DNA of 64,000 nucleotides from Nocardioides cremeus (GCF_030518195.1 NZ_JAULSC010000004.1:62001-126000), one strand, 5' to 3'; numbered from the stretch's first letter, positions 18,361 through 29,458 are shown. The notes: generated by a model not told the origin, from the sequence alone. Program-made: numbers and translations.

Positions 18361-19380
18361 GTGAGACGTACCGACTGGTCCGAGGTGCAGCTGCACGTGG
18401 TGACGGGCAAGGGCGGTACCGGCAAGTCCACCGTCGCCGCCTCCCTGGCCCTGGCGCTGGCCGCCGAGGGCCGCCAGGTGCTGCTCTGCGAGGTCGAGGG
18501 CCGCCAGGGCATCGCCCGGATGTTCGACGTCGACCCGCTGCCCTACGCCGAGCGCCGCATCGCCACCGGTCTGGCCGGTCCCGGCGCCGGCAGCACCCAG
18601 GGCAGGCCTGGCACGGTGCACGCGCTGCACATCGACCCCGAGGCGGCGCTGCTGGAGTACCTGGCGCTCTACTACAAGCTCGGCCGGGCCGGGCGAGCCC
18701 TCGACCGCTTCGGGGTCATCGAGTTCGCCACCACCATCGCCCCCGGCGTGCGCGACGTCCTGCTCACGGGCAAGGTCTACGAGGCCGTGCAGCGCAACAG
18801 CCGCAACAAGGGCGCCGTGCAGTACGACGCCGTGGTGCTCGACGCCCCGCCCACCGGGCGGATCACCCAGTTCCTCAACGTCAGCGACGAGCTCGCCGGG
18901 CTGGCCAAGGTCGGCCCGATCCGGGCCCAGTCCGACACGATGATGACGCTCTTCCGCTCCCCGCGCACCGCCGTGCACCTGGTCACGGTGCTCGAGGAGA
19001 TGCCGGTGCAGGAGACGGCCGACGGGATCGCCCAGCTGCGCGAGGCGGGACTGCCGGTCGGGGCGGTCGTGGTCAACCAGGTGCGCCCCCAGGACGTGGC
19101 GCCCGACGACCTGGCCGACGCGCTCGCCGGCCGGCTCGACCGGAGCCGGCTGGGCGCCGACCTGGAGTCTGCCGGCATCGAGGTCACCGACGCCCTGCTC
19201 GACGGGCTGGTGGCCGAGGCCCGCGACCACGCCGAGCGGCGGGCCCTGGAGGACGCGCAGCGCCGGTTGGTCGCCGACTTCGACGTGCCCGTCGTCGAGC
19301 TGCCGCGGCTGGCCGGCGGTGTCGACCTCGGAGGGCTCTACGACCTCGCCGCCACCCTCGACGAACAGGGGCTCCGATGA
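18361..19380 (+). CDS. ArsA/GET3-like ATPase, first of a pair
   Basis: 339 residues. Deviant Walker A motif VVTGKGGTGKSTVAA near residue 13, VVLDAPPTGRITQFL (switch II) near 157 and the A-loop VVVNQVRPQD near 235. It matches Rv3679, which with Rv3680 forms a hetero-complex of ArsA-type ATPases linked to cell-envelope and small-molecule tolerance phenotypes in mycobacteria. No metal-binding cysteine triad of true arsenite ATPases is seen. The start is a GTG at 18361. It overlaps the next ATPase by four bases, so the two are probably made in equal amounts. Confidence 0.88.
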   Translation: MRRTDWSEVQLHVVTGKGGTGKSTVAASLALALAAEGRQVLLCEVEGRQGIARMFDVDPLPYAERRIATGLAGPGAGSTQGRPGTVHALHIDPEAALLEYLALYYKLGRAGRALDRFGVIEFATTIAPGVRDVLLTGKVYEAVQRNSRNKGAVQYDAVVLDAPPTGRITQFLNVSDELAGLAKVGPIRAQSDTMMTLFRSPRTAVHLVTVLEEMPVQETADGIAQLREAGLPVGAVVVNQVRPQDVAPDDLADALAGRLDRSRLGADLESAGIEVTDALLDGLVAEARDHAERRALEDAQRRLVADFDVPVVELPRLAGGVDLGGLYDLAATLDEQGLR

Positions 19381-20585
19381 CCCAGGGCACCAGCACCCGC
19401 CGCGGCGACCGCTCCCGACCGCGCGTCGGACCGCTCGCCGCCCACCCGTCGCCGGCGCCCGACCTCGACGTCGACGCCCTCATCGACGACCCGGCGACGC
19501 GGATCATCGTCTGCACCGGCTCCGGCGGCGTGGGCAAGACCACCACCTCGGCGGCACTGGCGCTGCGCGCCGCCGAGCGGGGCCGCTCCGTGGTGGTGCT
19601 GACCATCGACCCGGCCCGCCGGCTCGCGCAGTCGATGGGCATCGAGGAGCTCGACAACACGCCCCGGCCGGTGGCCGGCGTCGAGGGCCCGGGCGGCCTC
19701 GACGCGATGATGCTCGACATGAAGCGCACCTTCGACGAGGTGGTGGAGAGCCAGGCCACCCCCGAGAAGGCCCGCCAGATCCTGGAGAACCCCTTCTACA
19801 TCGCCCTGTCGAGCTCGTTCGCCGGCACCCAGGAGTACATGGCGATGGAGAAGCTGGGCCAGATCGACGCCGCCGCGCGCCGCGACGGCACCTACGACCT
19901 GATCGTCGTGGACACCCCGCCCTCCCGCTCGGCGCTGGACTTCCTCGACGCGCCCGAGCGGCTCTCCAGCTTCCTCGACGGGCGGTTCATCCGGCTGATG
20001 CTGGCGCCGGCCCGCGGTCCGGCGCGCCTGGTCACGGCGGGGCTGGGGCTGGTGACCGGGGCGCTGATCAAGATCCTGGGCGCACAGGTCCTCACCGACC
20101 TGCAGACCTTCGTGGCCGCGCTCGACACCGTCTTCGGCGGCTTCCGGCAGCGGGCGCAGCGCACCTACGCCCTGCTGCAGGCCGAGGGCACCGCGTTCGT
20201 GGTGGTCGCCGCCCCCGAGCCCGACGCGCTGCGCGAGGCGGCCTACTTCGTGGAGCGGCTGCGCGGTGACCGGATGCCGCTGGCCGGGCTCGTGGTCAAC
20301 CGCGCCAGCCCGGCGGCGTACGACGACCTCGACGCCGACGAGGCGATGGCCGCGGCGCAGCGGCTGCGCACCCGTGGCGACCACGAGCTGGGGGCCGGGC
20401 TGCTGCGGCTGCACGCCGACCGGGTGCGACTGGTGCAGCGCGAGGCCGGGCTGCGGGCGCGCTTCGCGGCCGCGCACCCCGACGTGCCGACCACGACCGT
20501 GCCGGCACTGGCCGGCGACGTGCACGACCTCGACGGGCTGCGCCGCATCGGCGACCTGCTGGGCAGCGCCCCCGCCACCGGCTGA
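19377..20585 (+). CDS. ArsA/GET3-like ATPase, second of a pair
   Basis: 402 residues, Rv3680-like. Walker A is IIVCTGSGGVGKTTTSAAL near residue 41; switch II is VVDTPPSRSALDFLDAPERL near 180; the adenine loop is LVVNRASPAAY near 304. A hydrophobic middle segment (LMLAPARGPARLVTAGLGLVTGALIKILG, near 205-232) may bind a membrane or tail-anchored client. The ATG overlaps the stop of the first ATPase. Operon end is marked by the hairpin at 20586. Confidence 0.88.
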   Translation: MTQGTSTRRGDRSRPRVGPLAAHPSPAPDLDVDALIDDPATRIIVCTGSGGVGKTTTSAALALRAAERGRSVVVLTIDPARRLAQSMGIEELDNTPRPVAGVEGPGGLDAMMLDMKRTFDEVVESQATPEKARQILENPFYIALSSSFAGTQEYMAMEKLGQIDAAARRDGTYDLIVVDTPPSRSALDFLDAPERLSSFLDGRFIRLMLAPARGPARLVTAGLGLVTGALIKILGAQVLTDLQTFVAALDTVFGGFRQRAQRTYALLQAEGTAFVVVAAPEPDALREAAYFVERLRGDRMPLAGLVVNRASPAAYDDLDADEAMAAAQRLRTRGDHELGAGLLRLHADRVRLVQREAGLRARFAAAHPDVPTTTVPALAGDVHDLDGLRRIGDLLGSAPATG

Positions 20586-20611
20586 GCGGTGGCGGGTCGC
20601 CCCGCCACCGC
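20586..20611. terminator. Perfect hairpin between convergent ATPase and whiB genes
   Basis: GCGGTGGCGGG at 20586-20596 pairs exactly with CCCGCCACCGC at 20601-20611 around the tetraloop TCGC, directly after the ATPase stop. No T-tract follows. It could serve both convergent genes. Confidence 0.7.
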
Positions 20612-20646
20612 GCCCGGCAAGGGCTCAGCAGCAGGTCAGCAGCTGG

Positions 20647-20943
20647 TCAGCGAGCGCGGACCGGCTCGGCCTCGACCGCGCCGCGGGTGCGCGCGTTCTC
20701 GAGCACCGAGCGCCACGACGCGGCCGGGCGGCGGCGCAGCAGCGCCCGACGCTCGCGCTCGGTCATCCCACCCCACACGCCCCACTCGATCTGGTTGTCG
20801 AGCGCCTCGGCGAGGCACTCGGTGCGCACCGGGCAGCCCTGGCAGACCTGCTTGGCCTTGTTCTGCTCCGCTCCGCGCACGAACAGCTGATCCGGCTGCG
20901 CAGCCCGGCAGGCAGCGCGCGGTGTCCAGTCTTCAACCCACAT
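20647..20943 (-). CDS. whiB4: WhiB-family iron-sulfur regulator, WhiB4-like
   Basis: 98 residues. Four cluster cysteines are Cys12, Cys34, Cys37 and Cys43 (C-x21-C-x2-C-x5-C), followed by the WhiB turn GVWGGMTERERRALLRR. DELFVRGAxQxKA-like sequence (PDQLFVRGAEQNKAKQ) and a position between the ArsA pair and ponA2 match Rv3681c WhiB4, a redox-responsive nucleoid-associated regulator. The ATG at 20943 has GGGGA seven bases upstream; an ATG at 20958 is possible if the message is leaderless. A 9-bp inverted repeat (21073-21107) lies in the divergent promoter region. Confidence 0.88.
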   Translation of the reverse strand: MWVEDWTPRAACRAAQPDQLFVRGAEQNKAKQVCQGCPVRTECLAEALDNQIEWGVWGGMTERERRALLRRRPAASWRSVLENARTRGAVEAEPVRAR

Positions 20944-21072
20944 GACGAGTCCCCACATCCTTGTCGCGAGAGCGTGCGCCGGTGGGCCCCGTTGCGTCCC
21001 CTGGGGGCCGACACCGACGTCGCTCTCATGTCCCTGCCTCTCAGTAAAGGGCCACGACACCCCGGGGGACAG

Positions 21073-21107
21073 GTCATTTCGACCCAAAGGACATGGCCCG
21101 AAATGAC
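21073..21107. promoter_or_regulatory. Dyad in the whiB4-ponA2 divergent promoter region
   Basis: GTCATTTCG at 21073-21081 and CGAAATGAC at 21099-21107 are a perfect 9-bp inverted repeat separated by 17 bp. The A/T-rich half-sites stand out against the local G+C. Centre spacing of 26 bp suggests a dimeric regulator binding on one face, or an mRNA hairpin. It could control both genes. Confidence 0.55.
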
Positions 21108-21242
21108 TAGACCGATGTGGTCAGGCTCACTGGGGTGCGCCACCGGACGACGTGGTGTTCTCGCCCCTCGACGGCCCGCGAGCGGTACGGTTCGCCCCTC
21201 GACGATGAGATCGGTGTGCCGTGCTCCCGTACGCTGGGCGCC

Positions 21243-23672
21243 ATGCCCGCGTCTCGTCCTGCCAGCCGTGTCGCTTCCCACCTCGCCGTGATGGTCGCGA
21301 TCTCAGCAGTGCTGGGCGTGGTCGTCGCGGGCCTCGCGATCCCTTTCGCGGGCGTCGTGGGCATCGGCGCACGCAACCTCGCCGACACCATGGACCAGCT
21401 GCCCGCCGAGCTCGAGACCGAGGCGCTGGCGCAGAAGACCACCATCCTCGACGTCGACGGCAACACCCTGGCCACGCTCTACGACCAGAACCGGGTCGAG
21501 GTCCCGCTGGCCCAGGTCTCGCGCAAGATGGTCAAGGCCATCGTCGGCATCGAGGACGCCCGCTACTACGAGCACGGCGCGCTCGACGTGCGGGGCACCC
21601 TGCGCGCCTTCGTGACCAACCAGGCGCAGGGTGACGACGTGCAGGGCGGCTCCTCGATCACCCAGCAGCTGGTCAAGCAGACGCTGGTGATCCAGGCCAA
21701 GACCGACGAGGAGCGCGAGGCCGCGACCGCGCCGACGTACGCCCGCAAGCTCAAGGAGCTGCGCTACGCGGTGGCCATGGAGCAGCGCCACTCCAAGGAC
21801 TGGATCCTCGAGCGCTACCTCAACATCGCCTACTTCGGCGACGGTGCCTACGGCATCCAGGCCGCCGCCCAGCACTTCTTCAGCGTCAACGCCAACCAGC
21901 TCGACATGCAGCAGTCGGCGCTGCTGGCCGGCCTGGTGCGCAACCCCGTGGGCTACGACCCGGTCGACAACCCCGAGCGGGCCACCGAGCGGCGCAACGT
22001 GGTGCTGCAGCGGCTCTCCGAGCTCGGGGTGCTCAAGGAGAAGCGCGCCGAGCGGCTCAAGGACAAGCCCCTGGGCCTGAAGGTCCAGAAGACCTCCGAC
22101 GGGTGCGTCTTCACCGCCGCCCCGTTCTTCTGCGACTACGTGCTGCGCTACCTGGTCACCGACCCGGCGCTGGGCCAGAACAAGAAGGAGCGCCGCGCGC
22201 TGCTCGAGTCGGGCGGCCTGACCATCCGCACCACCCTCGACCAGGACTTCCAGGACGCCGCCGACGCCGCGGTCCGCAACGCCGTGAACCCCACCGACCA
22301 GGCCATCGGCGGCCTCGCGATGGTCGAGCCCGGCACCGGCCAGGTGCGCGCGATCGCGCAGTCGCGCCCCGTCGGCGACGGCCCGGGCCAGACCTACCTC
22401 AACTACGTGGTGCCCCGGAAGTACGGCGACTCCGGCGGCTTCCAGCCCGGCTCGACGTTCAAGACGTTCGTGCTGGCCGCGGCGATCGAGCAGGGCATCC
22501 CGCTCAACACCCAGATCAACAGCCCCGAGGAGATCGAGGTCGCCCAGAGCTCGTTCGGGGTCTGTGGCGGCAAGAACTACCAGTCGACCGACACCTACCC
22601 GGTCAGCAACTCCACCAGCTCGGGCACCTTCGACCTCTACCAGGGCACCCAGCTGTCGGTGAACACCTTCTTCATCCAGCTCGCGCAGCGCACCGGTCTG
22701 TGCCAGCCCTACCGGCTGGCCAAGAAGATGGGTGTGCGGCTGACCGACAAGAACAACGAGATGGTGCCCTCGTTCCCGCTCGGCGTGGCCAGCGTGAGCC
22801 CGCTCGAGATGGCCGAGGCGTACGCGACGTTCGCCGCCCGCGGCACGCACTGCGCCTCGCGGCCGGTGACCTCGATCGAGGACGCCAACGGCAACGTGCT
22901 CAAGCAGTACCCCGCCAAGTGCCGCCAGGTGCTGAAGACCTCGACGGCCGACGCCGTCAGCGACATCCTGCGCGGCGTCATCGAGCCGGGCGGCTTCGCC
23001 CAGGCCGAGGCGCTCGACAGCCCGGCCGCCGGCAAGACCGGCACCACCCAGAACGGCCGCTCGGTCTGGTTCGTGGGCTACACCCCCGAGATGGCCGCCG
23101 CAGCGATGATCGCCGGCGCCAACCAGGCGGGCACGCCGATCACCCTGACCGGCCAGACCGTCGGTGGTCGCTTCATCTCCGCGGCCTCCGGCTCCGGCTA
23201 CGCCGGCCCGATCTGGGGCGACGCGATGAAGGCGGTCGACGACCAGCTGCCGAACACCGCGTTCACCTCACCGGACGCCACCGTCGTCAACGGCGTCACG
23301 GTCTCGGTGCCGTCGGTGAGCGGGATGACCCTCGGCGGGGCCACCCAGGTCCTCGAGGACGCCGGCTTCGGCGTCAGCAACGGCGGCTACGTGAACTCGT
23401 CGTACTCCTCGGGCACCGTCGCCTACTCCTCGCCCAGCGGCACCGCGCCCTCGGGCTCGCAGATCACGCTCTACCTCTCCAACGGCACCCCCGCACCCCC
23501 GCCGCCTCCCCCGCCCAGCAACAACGGCGGCGGTGGCAACGGCGGCGGCGGCAACGGTGGTGGCGGCGGCAACGGTGGTGGCGGCGGCAACAACGGCGGC
23601 GGTGGCAACGGCGGTGGCGGCGGCAACAACGGCGGTGGCAACGCAGGCGGCGGCGGCAACGGCCGCCGCTGA
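21243..23672 (+). CDS. ponA2: Bifunctional class A penicillin-binding protein with PASTA domain
   Basis: 809 residues. A signal anchor helix (about 12-38) precedes a glycosyltransferase 51 domain (IVGIEDARYYEHGALDVRG, GGSSITQQLVKQ) and a transpeptidase domain whose active-site motifs are SxxK at about 403-406 (PGSTFK), SxN near 471 (LSVN) and KTG near 598 (GKTGTT). One PASTA domain follows (about 690-757), then PAPPPPPPP and a tail of about 40 residues made of Gly and Asn. It builds and crosslinks peptidoglycan and corresponds to Rv3682. The ATG at 21243 is preferred over an upstream GTG at 21117 that would add a Trp/Cys/Arg-rich leader. Its stop lies inside a repeat array. Confidence 0.93.
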   Translation: MPASRPASRVASHLAVMVAISAVLGVVVAGLAIPFAGVVGIGARNLADTMDQLPAELETEALAQKTTILDVDGNTLATLYDQNRVEVPLAQVSRKMVKAIVGIEDARYYEHGALDVRGTLRAFVTNQAQGDDVQGGSSITQQLVKQTLVIQAKTDEEREAATAPTYARKLKELRYAVAMEQRHSKDWILERYLNIAYFGDGAYGIQAAAQHFFSVNANQLDMQQSALLAGLVRNPVGYDPVDNPERATERRNVVLQRLSELGVLKEKRAERLKDKPLGLKVQKTSDGCVFTAAPFFCDYVLRYLVTDPALGQNKKERRALLESGGLTIRTTLDQDFQDAADAAVRNAVNPTDQAIGGLAMVEPGTGQVRAIAQSRPVGDGPGQTYLNYVVPRKYGDSGGFQPGSTFKTFVLAAAIEQGIPLNTQINSPEEIEVAQSSFGVCGGKNYQSTDTYPVSNSTSSGTFDLYQGTQLSVNTFFIQLAQRTGLCQPYRLAKKMGVRLTDKNNEMVPSFPLGVASVSPLEMAEAYATFAARGTHCASRPVTSIEDANGNVLKQYPAKCRQVLKTSTADAVSDILRGVIEPGGFAQAEALDSPAAGKTGTTQNGRSVWFVGYTPEMAAAAMIAGANQAGTPITLTGQTVGGRFISAASGSGYAGPIWGDAMKAVDDQLPNTAFTSPDATVVNGVTVSVPSVSGMTLGGATQVLEDAGFGVSNGGYVNSSYSSGTVAYSSPSGTAPSGSQITLYLSNGTPAPPPPPPPSNNGGGGNGGGGNGGGGGNGGGGGNNGGGGNGGGGGNNGGGNAGGGGNGRR

Positions 23673-23735
23673 CCCGGCCCCAACTTCCCGCTGACCCGGC
23701 CCCAACTTCGCCCCGACCCGGCCAGGATCTCCGGC
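23667..23735. repeat. Three tandem 22-nt units at the ponA2 3' end
   Basis: Units begin TGACCCGGCCCCAACTTC at 23670 and 23692 and CGACCCGGCCAGGATCTC at 23714, an exact 22-bp period. An inverted partial copy (GGCCGGGC) follows at 23733. The ponA2 stop codon TGA (23670-23672) is the first three bases of the first unit. Same family as the array at 33384. Confidence 0.85.
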
Positions 23736-23751
23736 CGGGCGGGCGGGGGCC

Positions 23752-24210
23752 TCAGCCCAGCTGTCGACGCACCTCGGCGGCCACGGCCGCGCCGTCGGCG
23801 CGCCCCTTGACCTGGGGCTGCACCACGCCCATCACCTTGCCCATGGCCTTCATGCCCTCGCCGGCCGCCCCGGTCGACTCGACGGCGGCAGCGACGATCC
23901 GCTCGATCTCGGCGTCGTCGAGCTGCTCGGGCAGGTAGACCGCGATCACCTCGGCCTCGGCCCGCTCCTTGGCGGCGCTCTCCTCGCGCCCGCCCTCGTC
24001 GAAGGCGGCCGCGGCCTCGCGGCGCTTCTTCGCCTCGGCACCCAGGACGGTGACGACCTCGTCGTCGGAGAGCTCGCGGGCGGTCTTGCCGGCGACCTCG
24101 GCGTTCGCGACCGCGGCGAGCACCATCCGCAGGGTCGAGGAGCGGACCTGGTCGCGGGCCTTCATGGCGGTGGTCAGGTCGGCGCGCAGCTGGTCCTTGA
24201 GGGTGCTCAT
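23752..24210 (-). CDS. GatB/YqeY domain protein
   Basis: 152 residues. MSTLKDQLRADLTTAMKARD opens the YqeY fold, a helical domain related to the tRNA-binding C-terminus of the amidotransferase subunit GatB; VYLPEQLDDAEIERIVAAAV, MKAMGKVMGVVQPQVKGRADG are the family's conserved C-terminal blocks. Proposed role is RNA or tRNA binding; no catalytic residues are expected. I use the ATG at 24210; an ATG at 24219 would add three residues. It is convergent with ponA2 across the repeat array and divergent from the phosphoesterase. Confidence 0.85.
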   Translation of the reverse strand: MSTLKDQLRADLTTAMKARDQVRSSTLRMVLAAVANAEVAGKTARELSDDEVVTVLGAEAKKRREAAAAFDEGGREESAAKERAEAEVIAVYLPEQLDDAEIERIVAAAVESTGAAGEGMKAMGKVMGVVQPQVKGRADGAAVAAEVRRQLG

Positions 24211-24230
24211 GACCGACATTGTGACAGCCT

Positions 24231-25175
24231 GTGCTGGTGAGCCTCCCCCCGCTTCTGGCCCGTGGCAGCGCTGCCCTCCTCGGGGCCGCGACGCTCGGCG
24301 GCGCCGCCGTGACGGCGTACGCCGTGCGCGAGACCCGGCAGTTCGTGCTGCGGCGCGTCGAGGTGCCGCTGCTGCCGCCCGGCGCCGACCCGCTGCGGGT
24401 GCTGCACCTCAGCGACGTGCACATGACCCCGCGACAGCGCCGCAAGCAGGAGTGGCTGGCGGGGCTCGCCACGCTGCGCCCCGACCTGGTGGTCGACACC
24501 GGCGACAACCTCGCCCACCAGGGCGCGGTCCCCTTCGTCACCGACTCGTTCGGGCCGCTGCTCGACGTGCCCGGCGTGTTCGTGCACGGCTCCAACGACT
24601 ACTTCGAGCCGCGGCTGCGCAACCCGTTCCGCTACGTGCTGCCCGACGACGGCACCCGCCACACCGACGTGCCGCAGCTGCCCTGGCGCGACCTGAGCGC
24701 GACCTTCACCGAGCACGGCTGGCTCGACCTGACCAACACCCGCGGCCGGCTGCAGGTCGGCGGGCTCGACCTGGCCTTCGTCGGCGTCGACGACCCGCAC
24801 CTGGAGTACGACGACCTGGGCGCGGTCGCCGGACCGGCCGACCCGTCCGCCGACGTACGCCTGGCCGTCGCGCACGCGCCCTACCTGCGGGTGCTCGACC
24901 AGTTCGCCGCCGACGGGCACGACGCGATCCTCGCCGGGCACACCCACGGCGGCCAGGTGTGCCTGCCGGGCGGGCGGGCGCTGACCACCAACTGCGACCT
25001 CGACCCGGCACGGGCCCGGGGTCTGCACCGCCACCCCGCCGCGTCCGCCCCCGGCGACCCCGGATCGGCGTGGCTGCACGTCAGCGCCGGCCTCGGCACC
25101 AGCCCCTACGCCCAGGTGCGCACGGCCTGCCGGCCCGAGGCCACCCTGCTCACCCTGGTGCCGCGCGGGCGGTGA
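24231..25175 (+). CDS. Membrane-anchored metallophosphoesterase (YaeI/Rv3683-like)
   Basis: 314 residues. A single N-terminal helix (about 5-32) anchors a calcineurin-like domain with LHLSDVHMT near 60, DTGDNLAH near 89, HGSNDYFEP near 120, AHAPYL near 214 and LAGHTHGGQVCLPGG near 234. The last block is typical of YaeI-type phosphodiesterases acting on membrane-linked substrates. It corresponds to Rv3683, downstream of ponA2 in mycobacteria. GTG codons at 24231 and 24237 both fit as starts. Its promoter region is shared with yqeY. Confidence 0.85.
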   Translation: MLVSLPPLLARGSAALLGAATLGGAAVTAYAVRETRQFVLRRVEVPLLPPGADPLRVLHLSDVHMTPRQRRKQEWLAGLATLRPDLVVDTGDNLAHQGAVPFVTDSFGPLLDVPGVFVHGSNDYFEPRLRNPFRYVLPDDGTRHTDVPQLPWRDLSATFTEHGWLDLTNTRGRLQVGGLDLAFVGVDDPHLEYDDLGAVAGPADPSADVRLAVAHAPYLRVLDQFAADGHDAILAGHTHGGQVCLPGGRALTTNCDLDPARARGLHRHPAASAPGDPGSAWLHVSAGLGTSPYAQVRTACRPEATLLTLVPRGR

Positions 25176-25193
25176 CGGGGTCCGGGGGCCCGA

Positions 25194-25223
25194 TTGGGGT
25201 GCTCCTCGGCGCTCCGGTATGCT
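25194..25223 (+). promoter_or_regulatory. Promoter of tRNA-Pro
   Basis: TTGGGG at 25194-25199 and TATGCT at 25218-25223 are 18 bp apart and 40 bp before the tRNA. The -10 context CCGGTATGCTCC is repeated as CCGGTACGCTCC before tRNA-Ser(GGA) at 33235, supporting both. Confidence 0.55.
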
Positions 25224-25262
25224 CCGGTGCTTGTGGGGTCAGCCTCGGCTGGACCCATGGAT

Positions 25263-25336
25263 CGGGCTGTGGCGCAGCTTGGTAGCGCGCCTCGTTCGGG
25301 ACGAGGAGGCCGCAGGTTCAAATCCTGTCAGCCCGA
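25263..25336 (+). tRNA. tRNA-Pro (CGG)
   Basis: 74 nt cloverleaf. The acceptor CGGGCTG pairs with CAGCCCG. The anticodon arm CCTCG/CGAGG encloses the loop TTCGGGA, giving anticodon CGG at 25297-25299, which reads CCG. The T arm contains GGTTCAAATCC. The 3' CCA is not encoded (CAG follows the discriminator A). Confidence 0.95.
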
Positions 25337-25362
25337 CAGATCCGATGTTCCCGGCATCGAGC

Positions 25363-25390
25363 AGCCGGGCCCACGAGAGTGGGCCCGGCT
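25363..25390 (+). terminator. Terminator of tRNA-Pro
   Basis: AGCCGGGCCCAC at 25363-25374 pairs perfectly with GTGGGCCCGGCT at 25379-25390 around GAGA, followed by GTTGT. Confidence 0.85.
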
Positions 25391-25469
25391 GTTGTCATGT
25401 CGGGGCCGCACCGAGGCGTCCGCGCCGCGCACGGGCCGCCCGCCGGGGTGCGCGTGACAGAATGCGCGC

Positions 25470-26306
25470 ATGGCAGACGACGACCGCTCCGCGGACAGCC
25501 CGTCCCTGGAGGCGCCCTCGCTCGGGCTCGGCCGGTGGCGCCGCAAGAAGCAGCAGGGCGCTGACGAGACGACCACCGACGACACCGACGACGCCACCGC
25601 GACCGTGCCGGTCGTCGAGCCGGAGCCGCTGCCCGACGTCGAGCCCACACCGGAGCCCGAGCCCGACCCGGTCCCCGAGCCCACGCCGGCTCCCGCACCG
25701 CCTCCCCCGCCGGCCTCCCGCGAGCCCGTACGCCGCCCCACCCCGGCCGCACAGCCGGCAGCACAGCCAGCCGCACAGCCAGTCGAGACGACGCGGACGG
25801 CCGAGACCGCGGGCGCACCCCTCTTCGTCGACGAGGTGGCCGCGGACGAGCCGCCCGCCGTCGAGCACGACGCCCAGCCCGACCAGCCGGCTGCCCGCAG
25901 CCGCTCGCCGTTCTCGAGCCTCCTCGGGCTGCACGGACGCAGCGCAGCCGCCGCCACCGGCGCCGTCGTCGGGGTGCTGGTCGTCGCGCTGACCTGGCTC
26001 TCGCTGCGCCTGTGCGAGGTGCTGCAGGGCACTCCCTCCTGCGGCAACCCCGGTTTCTTCCTGCTGCTGGCCATCATGGTGGCCATGGTGGTCCTGGGCG
26101 GCGCGATGCTGCGCGCGGCCGGAGCGCCCGACCCCACCAGCACGGCCTTCCTGGCGGTCGGCCTGCTGTGCGTGGTGGCGCTGCTGTTCCTGATCGACGC
26201 GCTGATGTCACCGTGGATGGCGGTCGTCATCCCGCTGGTCAGCATCGGCGCGTTCGTGCTCTCGCACTGGGTCACCACTGCGGTGGTCGAGCCCGCCCGC
26301 GACTGA
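25470..26306 (+). CDS. Membrane protein with long acidic Pro-rich N-terminus
   Basis: 278 residues. Residues 1-145 are low complexity: an acidic TTDDTDDATATV stretch, then Pro/Glu repeats (EPEPLPDVEPTPEPEPDP) and three AAQP repeats. Residues 155-270 hold four membrane helices, with a conserved-looking WLSLRLCEVLQGTPSCGNPG loop containing two cysteines. I do not recognise the family. Disordered N-termini of this kind often bind partners or cross the cell wall, but nothing here shows which side it faces. It is convergent with asd. Confidence 0.6.
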   Translation: MADDDRSADSPSLEAPSLGLGRWRRKKQQGADETTTDDTDDATATVPVVEPEPLPDVEPTPEPEPDPVPEPTPAPAPPPPPASREPVRRPTPAAQPAAQPAAQPVETTRTAETAGAPLFVDEVAADEPPAVEHDAQPDQPAARSRSPFSSLLGLHGRSAAAATGAVVGVLVVALTWLSLRLCEVLQGTPSCGNPGFFLLLAIMVAMVVLGGAMLRAAGAPDPTSTAFLAVGLLCVVALLFLIDALMSPWMAVVIPLVSIGAFVLSHWVTTAVVEPARD

Positions 26307-26356
26307 CACGTCGACCGGGCTCGGGCGGGGTCGCGACCGGGGTCGCGGCCCGGCCC

Positions 26357-28683
<2,327 letters not shown>

Positions 28684-28713
28684 GACAAACTTCCCGTTCC
28701 GGATGCGAGGGGC

Positions 28714-28730
28714 GTGGGCCGCGGGCCCAC
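28714..28730 (-). terminator. Short hairpin between the recR operon and lysC
   Basis: GTGGGCC at 28714-28720 pairs with GGCCCAC at 28724-28730 around GCG. It lies about 70 bp after the DUF5063 stop and 31 bp before the lysC start. It may end the recR transcript or lie in the lysC leader. Confidence 0.4.
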
Positions 28731-28798
28731 GATGACCGGGGTCGGAGTCTACCGGGGCCGGTGCAGCGACCCCGGCCCCATCTCACCGCACCGACGTC

Positions 28799-29458
28799 TC
28801 AGGGCTGGTCGGTGAGCAGCGCGTCGGCGGCCGCGACCTGGTCGGCGTCGAGGTCGACGTCGACGTCGAGCCGGTCGTGGGCCACCACCGAGAGCAGCGC
28901 GTTGAGGGCTGCGCCGGCGAGGTTGCCCCACGAGGAGACGTAGGAGAACTGCCACCACCACAGCGCCTCGCCGACGTTGCCGTCGCGGAAGTGGCGCAGC
29001 CCCGTGTCGAGGTCGGTCGCGATCGCGGCCAGGTCGTCGGAGAGCTGGCTCTCGACGACCTCGGGCACGTAGGGGTCGAAGACGAAGCTGTAGGTGTCGA
29101 TGTTGTCGAGCATCTGCGCCAGACGCATCCGCAGCTCGTCGAGATCGGGCTCGGGCCCCACGTCGGGCTGGTAGCGCGAGTGCGGCGTGAAGTCCTGCTG
29201 GGCGCCCAGCCGGGCGCCGGCCAGCAGCACCTGGCTGATCTCCAGGAGCAGCAGCGAGATCGCCCGGCCGCCGTCGGCCTCCTTGGCGATCGCGCGCAGC
29301 GCGAGCAGGAAGCTGGCCACCTGGTCGGCGATCTGCTGGGCGAACTCCTCGGTCTCGGCGTCGAGCGCCAACGCCTCGACCAGGGCCTCGGCGAGTCCGC
29401 CGTCGGGCTCGCCGGTCGTCTCGTGCACGTCGTCCGTGCCGCTGCTGGTGCTGGTCAT
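28799..29458 (-). CDS. DUF5063 protein
   Basis: 219 residues, all helical and acidic, with no signal peptide. The conserved centre is [41 protein letters not shown] and the end contains [26 protein letters not shown], both typical of the DUF5063 family that follows recR in actinobacteria. Function unknown. The ATG at 29458 overlaps the recR stop, so the two are probably translated together and may act in the same process. Confidence 0.75.
   Translation of the reverse strand: MTSTSSGTDDVHETTGEPDGGLAEALVEALALDAETEEFAQQIADQVASFLLALRAIAKEADGGRAISLLLLEISQVLLAGARLGAQQDFTPHSRYQPDVGPEPDLDELRMRLAQMLDNIDTYSFVFDPYVPEVVESQLSDDLAAIATDLDTGLRHFRDGNVGEALWWWQFSYVSSWGNLAGAALNALLSVVAHDRLDVDVDLDADQVAAADALLTDQP

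Noticed and set aside
18361..20585. Arsenite resistance genes
   Set aside because: The ArsA-type ATPases lack the arsenite-binding cysteines and no arsB, arsR or arsC is present.
28684..28798. Lysine riboswitch or T-box before lysC
   Set aside because: Only a 7-bp hairpin is visible; the conserved lysine riboswitch core and T-box motif are absent.
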